Source of the DNA: Haloarcula salinisoli
Lineage (GTDB): Archaea; Halobacteriota; Halobacteria; Halobacteriales; Haloarculaceae
Length of the DNA stretch: 64,000 nt
Direction: 5' to 3'
NCBI RefSeq assembly: GCF_019599405.1
Contig: NZ_RKLQ01000005.1
Location: 124,001 to 188,000 of the forward strand
Part shown: positions 33,860 through 42,323 of the stretch, piece by piece
How the letters are laid out: every line of letters begins with the position of its first letter
Position numbering within the stretch: position 1 is the stretch's first letter
Notes under the pieces: generated by a model
What the model was told of the DNA's origin: nothing
Database searches by the model: none
What the model saw: the letters and a program-made list of their open reading frames with translations, nothing else
Program-made: the position numbers and the translations under genes

Positions 33860-36859
33860 ATGCGAGTCAGTCGGGAGGTCTGGGACGATCAACAACCGCC
33901 AGCGGTGTTTGAGACGGCCGACACCGACGCCGAACGCCGGCGGATTCTCAAGGCCGTGCGTGAGGACAACCGGGTCGAAGCGTTCCCGCTGGTCGCCCAA
34001 ATTGCGGCTGGAGACGGGGGTTATGAGGGGAGAATCCGCCGGGCAGCGATGAGTGCGGTCAGTACGATTGGCGAGCCGGATGCCATCTATGCCGTAGCAC
34101 TGGGCGTGGCCGCCGACGAATCTGCTGAGTACTGGACGCGGATGATGGCCGTAGAAGCACTTTCAGACCTCGAGGAAAGCGTCTACGACGAGCGGCTGCC
34201 GGAGACACTAATTGAGGCTCTGACCGACGGTGAGTCAACTCCTGAGAACGAGTCCAAGCGCAGGCAGTTCTGGATTGTCGCGTTCAAGCTACTGGCGACG
34301 TGTGACCCTGATCTGGCCCGCCGGACGGCGCTGACAGTACTGTCCGAGTCCCGGCAGCTGGACGAACGCAAGAGAGCCATAGCCCGCGCTCTCTCTGGAG
34401 CCGAGAGCGCAATCGTTGACGAACAGATACTACAGGTACTTGAGCGAATAGCGACCGATACCGATGGCGACGGGGAACTCCAGGAGGCTGCTGTCGATGC
34501 GCTCGTCGCTCACTGGCCCGATCGTGCGGGGGAACTGGCCAGACGGCTGCTTACCGACGGGGTGACCATCCGTTCGAGTGGGGTCCAGAAGTCGCTCGTC
34601 TCGACTCTCGATGGCAGCGACGAAGGAGATAGAACCGTTCTCAGGACCGTCCTCGACGAGCAATGGCGAAGCACTGGTGTACGGATTCGGGCGGCGAAAG
34701 AACTGGCAACCAGTGGGACTGCCGCAGATCTTCGGGCGGTGTGTGACGCCTTCGGGTTTCCAACCAATCGGGAGGAAGAGCTCGGCTACTCCAGCGTTTC
34801 GTTCAGCCGTGTTGCTGATACGTTGCTCTCGTTCGACCATGAGGCTGTGCGGCCGGTGTTTGAGGCCGTCGCGGGCGATACGTCCGCAAGGAACCGCGAC
34901 CGGCTCGCCGCAATCAAGGGCCTCGGGACACTTGGTGATACACGCTCAGTCCCGGTACTGGTGTCGCTGCTCGACTCTGAGCAGGAGGAACGGCGCCGTC
35001 GGTTGTCCACCTGGCACCGAATTGTATCCGCCCTGAGTGCAATTGGCAGCGACGAGGCACTCGACGCACTCATCCAGGGTGACGGCGCCGATCTTTCAGG
35101 GATGGCGGCGCGAGTAGCGGACGGTTCGGCCGATGCGTGGCGCCGTCGCAACGCAGCGGAGGCCCTCGGTGAAGCTGGCGACGAGCGCTCCGTCCCAGTC
35201 CTCCAATCAGTGCTTCTGTCGGAAGATTTGTTGGCGGTCAAGCACGGTCAGTCGAAAATCGCGAGAGCACTTGCGGAAATCGGCACTGAACTAGCCTACC
35301 AAGCGCTTGTTGCCGCCATTGAAGCCGATACTAACATCCGAACCACGTACGCCGCTGCCAAACAACTCGCATGGGACCAACCGACCTGCTTAGAGATACA
35401 GACGCGTATCGATGCCCTCGATAGGGCTCTCCAGGAACTGTCGGAGACACCCCAGACTCGATGGGGGCCCAGGTTCCGGACCCGGCAGCTCTACGAGTCA
35501 CTAGGAGAGCTACGGGCTGATGCGGATTTAGAAGCGGCTGTCGAGGCTGCGGGCTCATATGACGGTAAGTACTACCCCCGGGCGCTGGTCGAGCCGGCAC
35601 TGGCGGCTGGCCGGCTGGACTACCTCCAAGAGTTGGTAGCCTCAGTTGGACTCCCTTGGACCGTTGCCAGTCCGCTGATTGAGGGGCTGGTCGAGCAGCA
35701 TGAGTCACTCGGCCTGTCGGAGGTCGGCGACTTTCTGCTATGGTTGCTCGATCCAGAGACTGGATCCTACCCGAACGGACGGCATCTCTCGCCCCTGGAG
35801 ACCGAGGCTGGTGAAAAAGTGATCGGGTATCTACGGACCGAGCGACCCGCTGACTACCGCCAGGTCGTGCTGTCGCTGGTACAAGAGCATCAGACTGGCC
35901 TTAGATTGCTGGATGATCTGGACGACGGCGAAGATCGGCTCCAAGCCTGTCTTGTGGCCTTCGAGCGTCTTGGCCAGTACTCGAGGAAACGGCGCCGTCG
36001 ACTACTGAACGAAATCGCGTCGATGGACCCGGTGGCAGCCGACGATGCTGCTGTGGCGGCGCTAACAGAGCGGGTGGATTGGCTATCTATTGGTCGCCTG
36101 CTCGACAGGGGTGACGAACGCGTCGTTGACCTGCTGTGTGAGTATCTCGAGGTGACGACTCGGCCGCAATCAGTCGGCAGCCTCGCCGCCGCACTGCGGG
36201 ACTCGCCGGCAGATTCCGACATCGTCTTCGAGGCGATCAGGGAGAAGTACCGCGACCCATCGTTTTACCACCGACTCCGGATCGAACACGAGGGCTACAA
36301 CACTGCAATCAGATATGAGGAGGAACCCGGACGGCTCCTCGGCCATCTCCACGAAATCGACCGTGAACGTGCAATCGAAACGTTCCGTGCGGATCTGGCT
36401 GCTAATGAAATAACCGCCCTTCGGCAGGACCTGCTGTCTGCACTCGGAGCGTACCTCTCCGAGGACGAATACCAAGAGGTGTGTCAGTCCTTGCTCGACG
36501 ACTCGGACCCGGCTGTTCGGCTCGATGCGGCACTTGCACTTACCCGCCGAGGGGAGGTGCCAGCTGTGTCGACACTGCAAGAACTGGTCTTGTCGTCTGG
36601 GCTCGACTTATCCGACCGCAAGAGTGCCGTGGCTGCCATCGGCAACGCCGACAAGGAAGTGGCGGTGAACCATCTGATTGAAATCATCGAGGCTGACCAC
36701 GACTACGATGTCCGTGGAGAGGCCGATTCGGTCCGGGCGGCTGCGGTTACGGCGCTCGCCCAACAGGAGACCGTAGAGGCTATGCGATATCTCCAGAACA
36801 GAAGTACCAATGACGGCGCAATCTGGCGGGCGTCCTCGGCGACGCTACAGGCGGAGTGA
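33860..36859 (+). CDS. Large HEAT-repeat protein
   Basis: 999 residues built of alpha-helical HEAT-like repeats throughout, e.g. DAIYAVALGVAADESAEYW, AIKGLGTLGDTRSVPVLVSL and AAEALGEAGDERSVPVLQSV. No catalytic domain is visible. Such solenoids hold partner proteins or nucleic acids, and in accessory regions they often belong to defence or signalling systems. Start ATG 33860. It converges on the ArdC-like gene. Confidence 0.8.
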   Translation: MRVSREVWDDQQPPAVFETADTDAERRRILKAVREDNRVEAFPLVAQIAAGDGGYEGRIRRAAMSAVSTIGEPDAIYAVALGVAADESAEYWTRMMAVEALSDLEESVYDERLPETLIEALTDGESTPENESKRRQFWIVAFKLLATCDPDLARRTALTVLSESRQLDERKRAIARALSGAESAIVDEQILQVLERIATDTDGDGELQEAAVDALVAHWPDRAGELARRLLTDGVTIRSSGVQKSLVSTLDGSDEGDRTVLRTVLDEQWRSTGVRIRAAKELATSGTAADLRAVCDAFGFPTNREEELGYSSVSFSRVADTLLSFDHEAVRPVFEAVAGDTSARNRDRLAAIKGLGTLGDTRSVPVLVSLLDSEQEERRRRLSTWHRIVSALSAIGSDEALDALIQGDGADLSGMAARVADGSADAWRRRNAAEALGEAGDERSVPVLQSVLLSEDLLAVKHGQSKIARALAEIGTELAYQALVAAIEADTNIRTTYAAAKQLAWDQPTCLEIQTRIDALDRALQELSETPQTRWGPRFRTRQLYESLGELRADADLEAAVEAAGSYDGKYYPRALVEPALAAGRLDYLQELVASVGLPWTVASPLIEGLVEQHESLGLSEVGDFLLWLLDPETGSYPNGRHLSPLETEAGEKVIGYLRTERPADYRQVVLSLVQEHQTGLRLLDDLDDGEDRLQACLVAFERLGQYSRKRRRRLLNEIASMDPVAADDAAVAALTERVDWLSIGRLLDRGDERVVDLLCEYLEVTTRPQSVGSLAAALRDSPADSDIVFEAIREKYRDPSFYHRLRIEHEGYNTAIRYEEEPGRLLGHLHEIDRERAIETFRADLAANEITALRQDLLSALGAYLSEDEYQEVCQSLLDDSDPAVRLDAALALTRRGEVPAVSTLQELVLSSGLDLSDRKSAVAAIGNADKEVAVNHLIEIIEADHDYDVRGEADSVRAAAVTALAQQETVEAMRYLQNRSTNDGAIWRASSATLQAE

Positions 36860-36874
36860 GTCTGTCGGGCGTAC

Positions 36875-37828
36875 CTATTCGACGGCGTCGATGACTTCCG
36901 CTGCTGTCTTGGAAATCCGGTCTAGTCGGTCCCGTACTGTCTCCGGTGCATCCCCGTCCCACGCTGCGAGATAGAACGCCGCGTTGTCCGCGTCCAGCCC
37001 GAAGTGCCGACTGACGATGTAGGCAACCGCCTCGGCTTCGACCTCTCGACGTGACCGCTCTTTTTCGTCGTCACAGTCGAAATGCAACAGCGCGTGGGCA
37101 AATTCGTGGATGAGCGTGCTCGCGAGGTCAGCCCGATTTTCACGGTCAACTACCTCCACGACTGGCTTGGTCGTCGTGGGGCTCCGTCGCTCGCACACCC
37201 CGCTGGCTGATCCGTGAGTCCACTCCCCCGGTGGAACGATTCTCGCGTCGACGCCGATGACGTCAGTCACCTCGAGCAGCGCTTCGACCAGTCCATCCGT
37301 CTGCCCGTATGCCTCGGTCTCCAGCTCGGGAAGGGGCTCGCCCTCAGTCTGGGAGATGTCGAACACCGACGTTGGCCGGAATCCGACCAAGCCTCGCGAC
37401 CACTCCTCGGGCTCCGTCTCGTCGAACTCACAGTCAGTGCGCTCGTGGTACGAGGGAGAGTTCCCACACTCCGGGCATTTGTCGGTGATGATAGGCGCCC
37501 AGATCCAGATGGCCTCCTCACCCGCCTGGACCTGCCGGTCGAACTCGTCTTTCCAGGTGTTGTACCCAGCGACCTTCGTCGCCTCGGGACACTGTAGTTT
37601 GATCAGCAGCGTGTTCCGGGCCGAGTAGTCGTGGAACTTGCTCTGGACGTCCAGCCATTGCTGGAACTGCTTGCTGGCCTGGGCCTCGTCGGTTAGCTTG
37701 GCGAGGTCTTCGACCCACGCCTCCAGCTGCTCGCGCATCTCATCGGCCCGTGTGTCTGAATCGTCGAACGAGTGGGTGGTCGTCGTACTGTGCTCCTGGT
37801 CGGGAGTCTCGGAGTTCATCGTCGACAT
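36875..37828 (-). CDS. ArdC-like anti-restriction protein with metallopeptidase domain
   Basis: 317 residues from ATG 37828. N-terminal ArdC-N-like domain at about 20-150 (FHDYSARNTLLIKLQCPEAT, VAGYNTWKDEF) binds single-stranded DNA in known members. A small zinc motif (CPECG) follows. The C-terminal IrrE/ImmA-type metallopeptidase has LIHEFAHALLHF with HExxH. ArdC of conjugative plasmids protects entering DNA from restriction. This and the origin nearby support a mobile plasmid backbone. The sequence upstream of the ATG nearly repeats that of the broken methyltransferase. Confidence 0.85.
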   Translation of the reverse strand: MSTMNSETPDQEHSTTTTHSFDDSDTRADEMREQLEAWVEDLAKLTDEAQASKQFQQWLDVQSKFHDYSARNTLLIKLQCPEATKVAGYNTWKDEFDRQVQAGEEAIWIWAPIITDKCPECGNSPSYHERTDCEFDETEPEEWSRGLVGFRPTSVFDISQTEGEPLPELETEAYGQTDGLVEALLEVTDVIGVDARIVPPGEWTHGSASGVCERRSPTTTKPVVEVVDRENRADLASTLIHEFAHALLHFDCDDEKERSRREVEAEAVAYIVSRHFGLDADNAAFYLAAWDGDAPETVRDRLDRISKTAAEVIDAVE

Positions 37829-37859
37829 GAGTCTGTGTCGGGACGCACTCTCGGGCACG

Positions 37860-37888
37860 CCCCCGCACCCGCCAAGGGGGACAGAAAA
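37860..37888 (-). promoter_or_regulatory. Hairpin leader upstream of the ArdC-like gene
   Basis: Leftward: TTTTCTGT, arm CCCCC, loop TTGGCGGGTGC, arm GGGGG; 32 bases before the ATG, followed by a block shared with the 14625 gene leader. Confidence 0.75.
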
Positions 37889-37893
37889 GTATC

Positions 37894-37935
37894 TTAACCA
37901 ACAGAGTGAAGATTCCGGCACCGAATGTTGGTTAA
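37894..37935. promoter_or_regulatory. Paired TTAACCAACA inverted boxes between divergent genes
   Basis: TTAACCAACA at 37894-37903 and TGTTGGTTAA at 37926-37935, spacer 22. The right box ends five bases before the ATG of the rightward gene at 37941, and the left box adjoins the hairpin leader of the leftward gene, so one element could control both. Confidence 0.8.
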
Positions 37936-37940
37936 CATCT

Positions 37941-38255
37941 ATGCCAGAGGAACCCACACAACCAGCGACTCTCCCATCGGGCATTGTCGATGAGTGTTCG
38001 GCCCTATCAGTGGACCAACTTCAAGAACTCGCCAAGTATGCCGAGTCGCTGGCTGAGTATCGAGAACGGGAGAAACGACTCGAAGGTGAGGACGAGTCAT
38101 CAGACGAGGCACCGGATGACAGACCCGATGAGGTACCAACTGGGGCGTCGGTCACGGTCAAGGAAATCAACGACAATCGCTATCGCTACTGGCAGTGGCG
38201 TGATGGGGACAAAATCAAATCGAAGTACATCGGTCCAGCCAATCCAGACGAGTGA
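37941..38255 (+). CDS. Small conserved plasmid protein
   Basis: 104 residues from ATG 37941. A helix (VDQLQELAKYAESLAEYR), a disordered acidic middle, and a C-terminal ITVKEI-like motif (VTVKEINDNRYRYWQWRDGD, KIKSKYIGP) that recurs in small haloarchaeal plasmid proteins. The motif is probably a beta hairpin. Function unknown. The start lies right behind an operator-like box. Confidence 0.7.
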   Translation: MPEEPTQPATLPSGIVDECSALSVDQLQELAKYAESLAEYREREKRLEGEDESSDEAPDDRPDEVPTGASVTVKEINDNRYRYWQWRDGDKIKSKYIGPANPDE

Positions 38256-38266
38256 TTCACTGTTGA

Positions 38267-38527
38267 TTATCCTTCGTCATTGGCTGCTTCCCAGCCTTGG
38301 TGAAAATACGCCAGAGCGGTGTCGGAATCGAATTTTTCACCGGAAGGCCAGTGTACGAGGCACTGGTCCTCGGGCACTGCTTTGACGATACCAGCTGCCC
38401 TGAGTTCCTGCACAATCCGGCGTGCCCTGGACTCGTCGACGTCGACTGTCTGTACTCGGTGATTATCTCGGTCCTGTGCGAGTTGACGGCGCTCAAACCG
38501 TTCGTAGTCTGGTCGTGAGTCGTTCAT
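38267..38527 (-). CDS. Small DNA-binding-like protein
   Basis: 86 residues (MNDSRPDYERFERRQLAQDR). A winged-helix-like pattern: VDVDESRARRIVQELRAAGIVKAVPEDQCLVHW. It converges with the 37941 gene and has a leader hairpin. It may be a transcription regulator of the plasmid. No family named. Confidence 0.65.
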   Translation of the reverse strand: MNDSRPDYERFERRQLAQDRDNHRVQTVDVDESRARRIVQELRAAGIVKAVPEDQCLVHWPSGEKFDSDTALAYFHQGWEAANDEG

Positions 38528-38531
38528 GATT

Positions 38532-38557
38532 GCTCCGCACCACGAAGGAGCGCAGAA
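38532..38557 (-). promoter_or_regulatory. Hairpin leader upstream of 38527
   Basis: Leftward: TTTCTGC, arm GCTCC, loop TTCGTGGTGC, arm GGAGC; four bases before the ATG, so the GGAG ribosome site is in the stem. Confidence 0.65.
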
Positions 38558-38614
38558 AGTCTATGCCAGAAGCAAACCGAGGGGAATCAATCAAACTAGT
38601 TTAGGGTCCTGAAA

Positions 38615-39874
38615 TCAGGAGCCAATCACTTCCACAATATGCCCAACACGCGAATCATCTTCCAAGGCATCTAACACCGAATCGGGGTTGACATCTCCAG
38701 CGAGTGTATACATGTTCGACATTCCTTGTCCCCGGCCGCGACCATGGCGGTCTTTCGACAAGACATTTGAATGGACGAGATCGTTCAGCTTTTCTCTAAA
38801 TGTGTGCTGTTTGAGCTCATTGGCATCAATGTACTCACAGAGATCGGAGTACAGTTGATGGAGTGCCGTCGTTTCACCCGTCGCACCATTCAGTTCGGCA
38901 GAAACAACGGTGAGTAGTGCGATTTTACGCTGCGTAGTTTCAGCACCAATCGTATCAATAAGGGCTTCTCTCTCGATCTCCTCTTTCGCAGCACGAACAT
39001 GGCGTTCGCCAACCATTCCGACACCTTCGTCATCGGCGAGATCACAGGCGTAGGACAGCAATTCGATGGCCTGTCTAGCGTCGCCTGTTTCTTGTGCGGC
39101 GAGTGATGCCGTCAGAGGAATTGTGCCGTCCTCAAGCACATCGCTTTTCAGATGGGTGAAATCCTCATCCCCGTCCTCAAAGTGAGTATCGCGGAGTGCC
39201 TGTGCAGTACGGCGAGCAAGGATATTTTGAAGATGATTAGCGTTGTAGGGATTGAACGTGATTTCGCGCTGACCGAGGGATGAACGGACATCAGCGTCGA
39301 GATTATTCCTGAACTGTAGGTCATTGGTAATACCGATTATTCCGATTTTGACGTCATCGGGGTTAGCTCGAGAGAGTTCGTAGAGAATATAGTCATCTTC
39401 ACCAATCGCATCAATCTCATCGAGAATGATGATGACAGTCCCGCCAATAGTCTCGAGTTCGTCGAGAACCATCTCGAATAGCCGTTTCCGCTGGTATCCA
39501 CTGGGTTCGTCAACTCCCTGACCCTTGCGTACTTCGCGAAGTTCTTTGACGAGTCTGGTTAGGACGTGGTACGAACGGTCAGCTCCCTTGCAGGGGAGAT
39601 GAATGACTTCCAGTTGCACCCCTTCTTGATTAGCCCACTCTTGAAGTTGTTCAGATTTTAGTTGGACACCCGCAGTTTTTCCTTGACCAGTCGGACCATA
39701 AACGAGAATATCGCGGGGAGAGCCATCCATAGTTACAGGCCGGAGCGCCATGTGGATCTTGTCAAGCTCTTCCTCCCGCTCAGGAAGATCGGTTGGTTTG
39801 TATTTCCCGACATCAGCCTCAAGAACGTCAATATCTTCGTATATCGTGTCCCTATCCCCGAATCCCTGTGTCAT
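38615..39874 (-). CDS. orc1/cdc6: Orc1/Cdc6 replication initiator
   Basis: 419 residues from ATG 39874. AAA+ ATPase: Walker A GPTGQGKT at 60-67 and Walker B LDEIDAIG at 151-158, sensor region IGIIGITNDLQFRNNL. A C-terminal winged helix (ELKQHTFREKLNDLVHSNVLS) binds origin repeats. It starts replication at the adjacent origin. The frame stays open 220 bases upstream, but that part lies in the repeat-rich origin and is discarded. Confidence 0.93.
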   Translation of the reverse strand: MTQGFGDRDTIYEDIDVLEADVGKYKPTDLPEREEELDKIHMALRPVTMDGSPRDILVYGPTGQGKTAGVQLKSEQLQEWANQEGVQLEVIHLPCKGADRSYHVLTRLVKELREVRKGQGVDEPSGYQRKRLFEMVLDELETIGGTVIIILDEIDAIGEDDYILYELSRANPDDVKIGIIGITNDLQFRNNLDADVRSSLGQREITFNPYNANHLQNILARRTAQALRDTHFEDGDEDFTHLKSDVLEDGTIPLTASLAAQETGDARQAIELLSYACDLADDEGVGMVGERHVRAAKEEIEREALIDTIGAETTQRKIALLTVVSAELNGATGETTALHQLYSDLCEYIDANELKQHTFREKLNDLVHSNVLSKDRHGRGRGQGMSNMYTLAGDVNPDSVLDALEDDSRVGHIVEVIGS

Positions 39875-39909
39875 CTTACCTGGGGTATAGATGCCATATT
39901 TGATAAAAC

Positions 39910-40366
39910 CCCCCGGTAGAGTGATGAGAGTGACATGGGGTGGCTGAGAGTGTAACTCCACGGGGACGGGGGGTATGAGAGTGTAAATGGTCACAGGAAC
40001 AGGTGGGGGAGAGGACTGCAATAGTAGAGATGATACTTCAGTTATAAAGCGCCAAACAATGAAGATTTCTGGTGGTCTAGTCAATATACTCAATTAGTTG
40101 TTAGAGAGTTTCTCCTATCGATATACTGCTCTTCAGCAATTCGTTCTATCTATTACTATACTAGTATATAACGAAAGCGTTATAATAACGCGAAATCACT
40201 CCCACCAAGTCCACAAGAACTCTAGGTTCAGATCTTGAGTGCAAGACGGACTCTAATCGCTGAATTCGCTGTTTTTACACTCTTCCACCCCCCGTGGAGG
40301 TCAGTTGACTTGGACCTAAATGGATACCATCCCGTCAGTAGTTACACTCTCATACCCCCCGTCTCC
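39910..40366. other. Replication origin with inverted ORB-like repeats around an AT-rich core
   Basis: Left of the core, on the reverse strand, repeats of the form TTTACACTCTCATACCCCCC lie at 39965-39988 and 39936-39960, with a weaker one at 39910-39934. Right of the core, on the forward strand, TTTTTACACTCTTCCACCCCCC is found at 40272-40297 (first 20 bases shared) and GTTACACTCTCATACCCCCC at 40341-40366. Between them, about 40080-40235, the DNA is strongly AT-rich and would unwind easily. This layout, next to orc1/cdc6, is that of haloarchaeal origins. Confidence 0.8.
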
Positions 40367-40403
40367 CGGTGGTGGAACTGGTGGTTAAAGCGACTTACAA
40401 TAT

Positions 40404-40444
40404 TAACCAACACTTCCCGATATCCATACTCTGTGTTGGTTAAT
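40404..40444. promoter_or_regulatory. Paired TTAACCAACA inverted boxes at the origin
   Basis: TTAACCAACA at 40404-40413 and TGTTGGTTAA at 40435-40444, spacer 21. It lies just outside the right origin repeats and downstream of the leftward gene at 40496. Confidence 0.8.
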
Positions 40445-40495
40445 GAGGACTCTCGGTGCCTTATCGATACCACAGCCACAGCAGACAACAGTTAG

Positions 40496-40729
40496 TCAGT
40501 CTGTTTTCCGAAGTTGGCCATTAACCTCGTAGAGCCAGCCTCGTTCGAGGAGCCGGTTAAGAACGTAGGTCGCGTCCGCATCAGTCTCGATCTGCTCGGC
40601 TTCGGTGAGGAGGATCTCGGTAACCGCCTCCCTGGAGAGTTCGTCCGTGTCCGATGCGTACGCTGTCTCAAGTGACTCGTAGGCGTTCTGGATCCATTGT
40701 GGTAGAGATGGCTGGTCGGTACGCCGCAT
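40496..40729 (-). CDS. Small helical protein
   Basis: 77 residues from ATG 40729 (MRRTDQPSLPQWIQNAYES). The pattern ATYVLNRLLERGWLYEVNGQLRKTD resembles a winged helix. It precedes the origin and may regulate it, but no family is certain. The start is 11 bases from the stop of the upstream zinc-finger gene, so these two form a unit. Confidence 0.65.
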   Translation of the reverse strand: MRRTDQPSLPQWIQNAYESLETAYASDTDELSREAVTEILLTEAEQIETDADATYVLNRLLERGWLYEVNGQLRKTD

Positions 40730-40739
40730 CTGGTGTGAA

Positions 40740-40883
40740 TTAGAGGTGATAGCTGGCAATTTCTGTTGAGTGACACTCCGGACACCGTTCCCGATTGGTG
40801 TCGGCCATGCACCCGCACCGACGGCACTCATATAAGACTTCTCGCTGAGGCCCAGAGATGGCCGCTCGAAGGTGCTGAAGCAT
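40740..40883 (-). CDS. Small zinc-finger protein
   Basis: 47 residues from ATG 40883 (MLQHLRAAISGPQREVLYECRR in pieces). CRRCG and CPECH form a four-Cys zinc site. The pattern matches the very small haloarchaeal zinc-finger proteins of unknown role. The open frame continues upstream through the recurring 17-bp motif, so a longer start cannot be excluded. Confidence 0.7.
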   Translation of the reverse strand: MLQHLRAAISGPQREVLYECRRCGCMADTNRERCPECHSTEIASYHL

Positions 40884-41370
40884 ATGACAGACTTTGAAAG
40901 CCCGTGACAAATAGCTAGCCCGTCTTTTGGCCTCACAGTTCATGATTACGGCGATAATCACGACCATTGTCCTGGAGAGGCTGCTACCTCTGCTTAGCCT
41001 GAGAGGTATGAGCGGAAATCGCATTCGCAGGGACGGGGCCGAAGAACGGTTTTCACAGAGTTGATTTCAGAACGGGTGGGACGAACTAGGTGCTCAGTGT
41101 ACATGCATATGGACCACTGAGGGCCCTCTCAATGAACTCAACAATGTTGTTGTAGCTATGGGTTCGTTTTACAATCGTTCAAATAGGAGTACGTTTATTT
41201 CTGATGTGTACCTACGATAATTGTGAACCAGCACCCACCGAGAGCACACATTCCCCGTTCTATTCGGAGGGGCAGGCCCCACCTCCTTCCGGGTATCGAT
41301 GGGGCAGCATGGGTCGCGAACTGGACCCGCACCGATCGAGGACCACTCACGAGCGGGCGGCCACGGGGAC
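40884..41370. other. Intergenic region with motif site 2
   Basis: No gene found. It contains the recurring motif at 40943-40966 and, to the right, the promoter region of the 41371 membrane-protein gene. Confidence 0.45.
40943..40966 (-). repeat. Recurring intergenic motif, site 2
   Basis: A 24-base reverse-strand match to 900-923 without any mismatch. Confidence 0.8.
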
Positions 41371-41916
41371 ATGACCGAGGCTCCCCAGCGGACGACAGGG
41401 GGACCGTTTCGCAAGCTAGACCCGTGGTCTCTGGCTATTCTTAGTGGAGTCCTGACGGGACTGACCGGAGCTGTCGCGTACTTTCTTGTCCCCCTGGCAA
41501 CCAGCGAGTACGTCATGAAGTCCGGCGGTCGTGATGCCTTTGAGATTACCAACTACGTCTTCGAGTACTTTTTTGCGCAGTCGATTCTCTATCACGTGGG
41601 GGTTCTGGTCCTCGTTCCGTTCGTGACAACAGCGGTAGCGCTGTCACTCGTCCGCCGGGGTGGACACGTCAGCCGAGCGACGGACGTGACGATCGTCACT
41701 GCGGTCGTTGTCGGGCCTGTCGTAACGGTCTTGCTCGGGGCGTCTGTCGCCTGGGTCGCCATCGCGTTTCAGTCTCTGGCTATCGCTCTCTACGGTGCCA
41801 TCATTGCCTTCGTCATCGCGATGATTCTCTCGGCGTGTGTCGCCATCGTCACGGCGGTGAGCGCTGTGGGCGGTTACGCGCTGGTCGAGCGTTTCGGACC
41901 CCGACCGCCTGAGTAG
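41371..41916 (+). CDS. Multi-pass membrane protein
   Basis: 181 residues from ATG 41371 (MTEAPQRTTGGPFRKLDPW). Four to five membrane helices, with LAILSGVLTGLTGAVAYFLV first and AVSAVGGYALVERFG last. Function unknown; haloarchaea carry many such DUF-level membrane proteins. Confidence 0.7.
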   Translation: MTEAPQRTTGGPFRKLDPWSLAILSGVLTGLTGAVAYFLVPLATSEYVMKSGGRDAFEITNYVFEYFFAQSILYHVGVLVLVPFVTTAVALSLVRRGGHVSRATDVTIVTAVVVGPVVTVLLGASVAWVAIAFQSLAIALYGAIIAFVIAMILSACVAIVTAVSAVGGYALVERFGPRPPE

Positions 41917-42323
41917 TCTCCGACCGTGGCGCCGCCTTGTCACAGGTAACGGTCGAGGGACCGGAGAGTTACCGCGTCACGTATCGCAATCCACGAACGC
42001 CGATTTTGACAGACGCTGTTGGTACTACTCCAACGAAAAGGTAGAGCAGTACCGAATTGACCTCTGTATTGAGCGGTTCTTAGCCTTTACTGACCGCTAG
42101 ACAGCTCGGTTAGGCATGCTGGGAGAAGCACGACCACCTCTTCAAACAAGCCGGTACTGGAAATCCCTCTTCGTTTCAGCGTCTGGTGAGCGAATATGTT
42201 GCTCACTGCGGATGCGCACGCCTCAGTCATCCTTTCGAAGGCCGAAGACGTCTAGTTTCGCCCTCTCAGCGATTCTGTCTCTGATCAGTAAACTTATTCT
42301 CGAGTCGAAATACGCGATAACCA
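41917..42323. other. Intergenic region
   Basis: 407 bases without a gene that I can support; short frames near 42116 have no recognisable features. Confidence 0.4.

Noticed and set aside
26644-38557. Hairpins with T-run as intrinsic terminators
   Set aside because: In gene direction the T-run comes before the hairpin, not after it, so it cannot act as a usual terminator of the upstream gene.
38615-40093. 492-residue version of Orc1/Cdc6 starting at 40093
   Set aside because: The extra N-terminus translates the origin repeats; ATG 39874 gives the normal family length.
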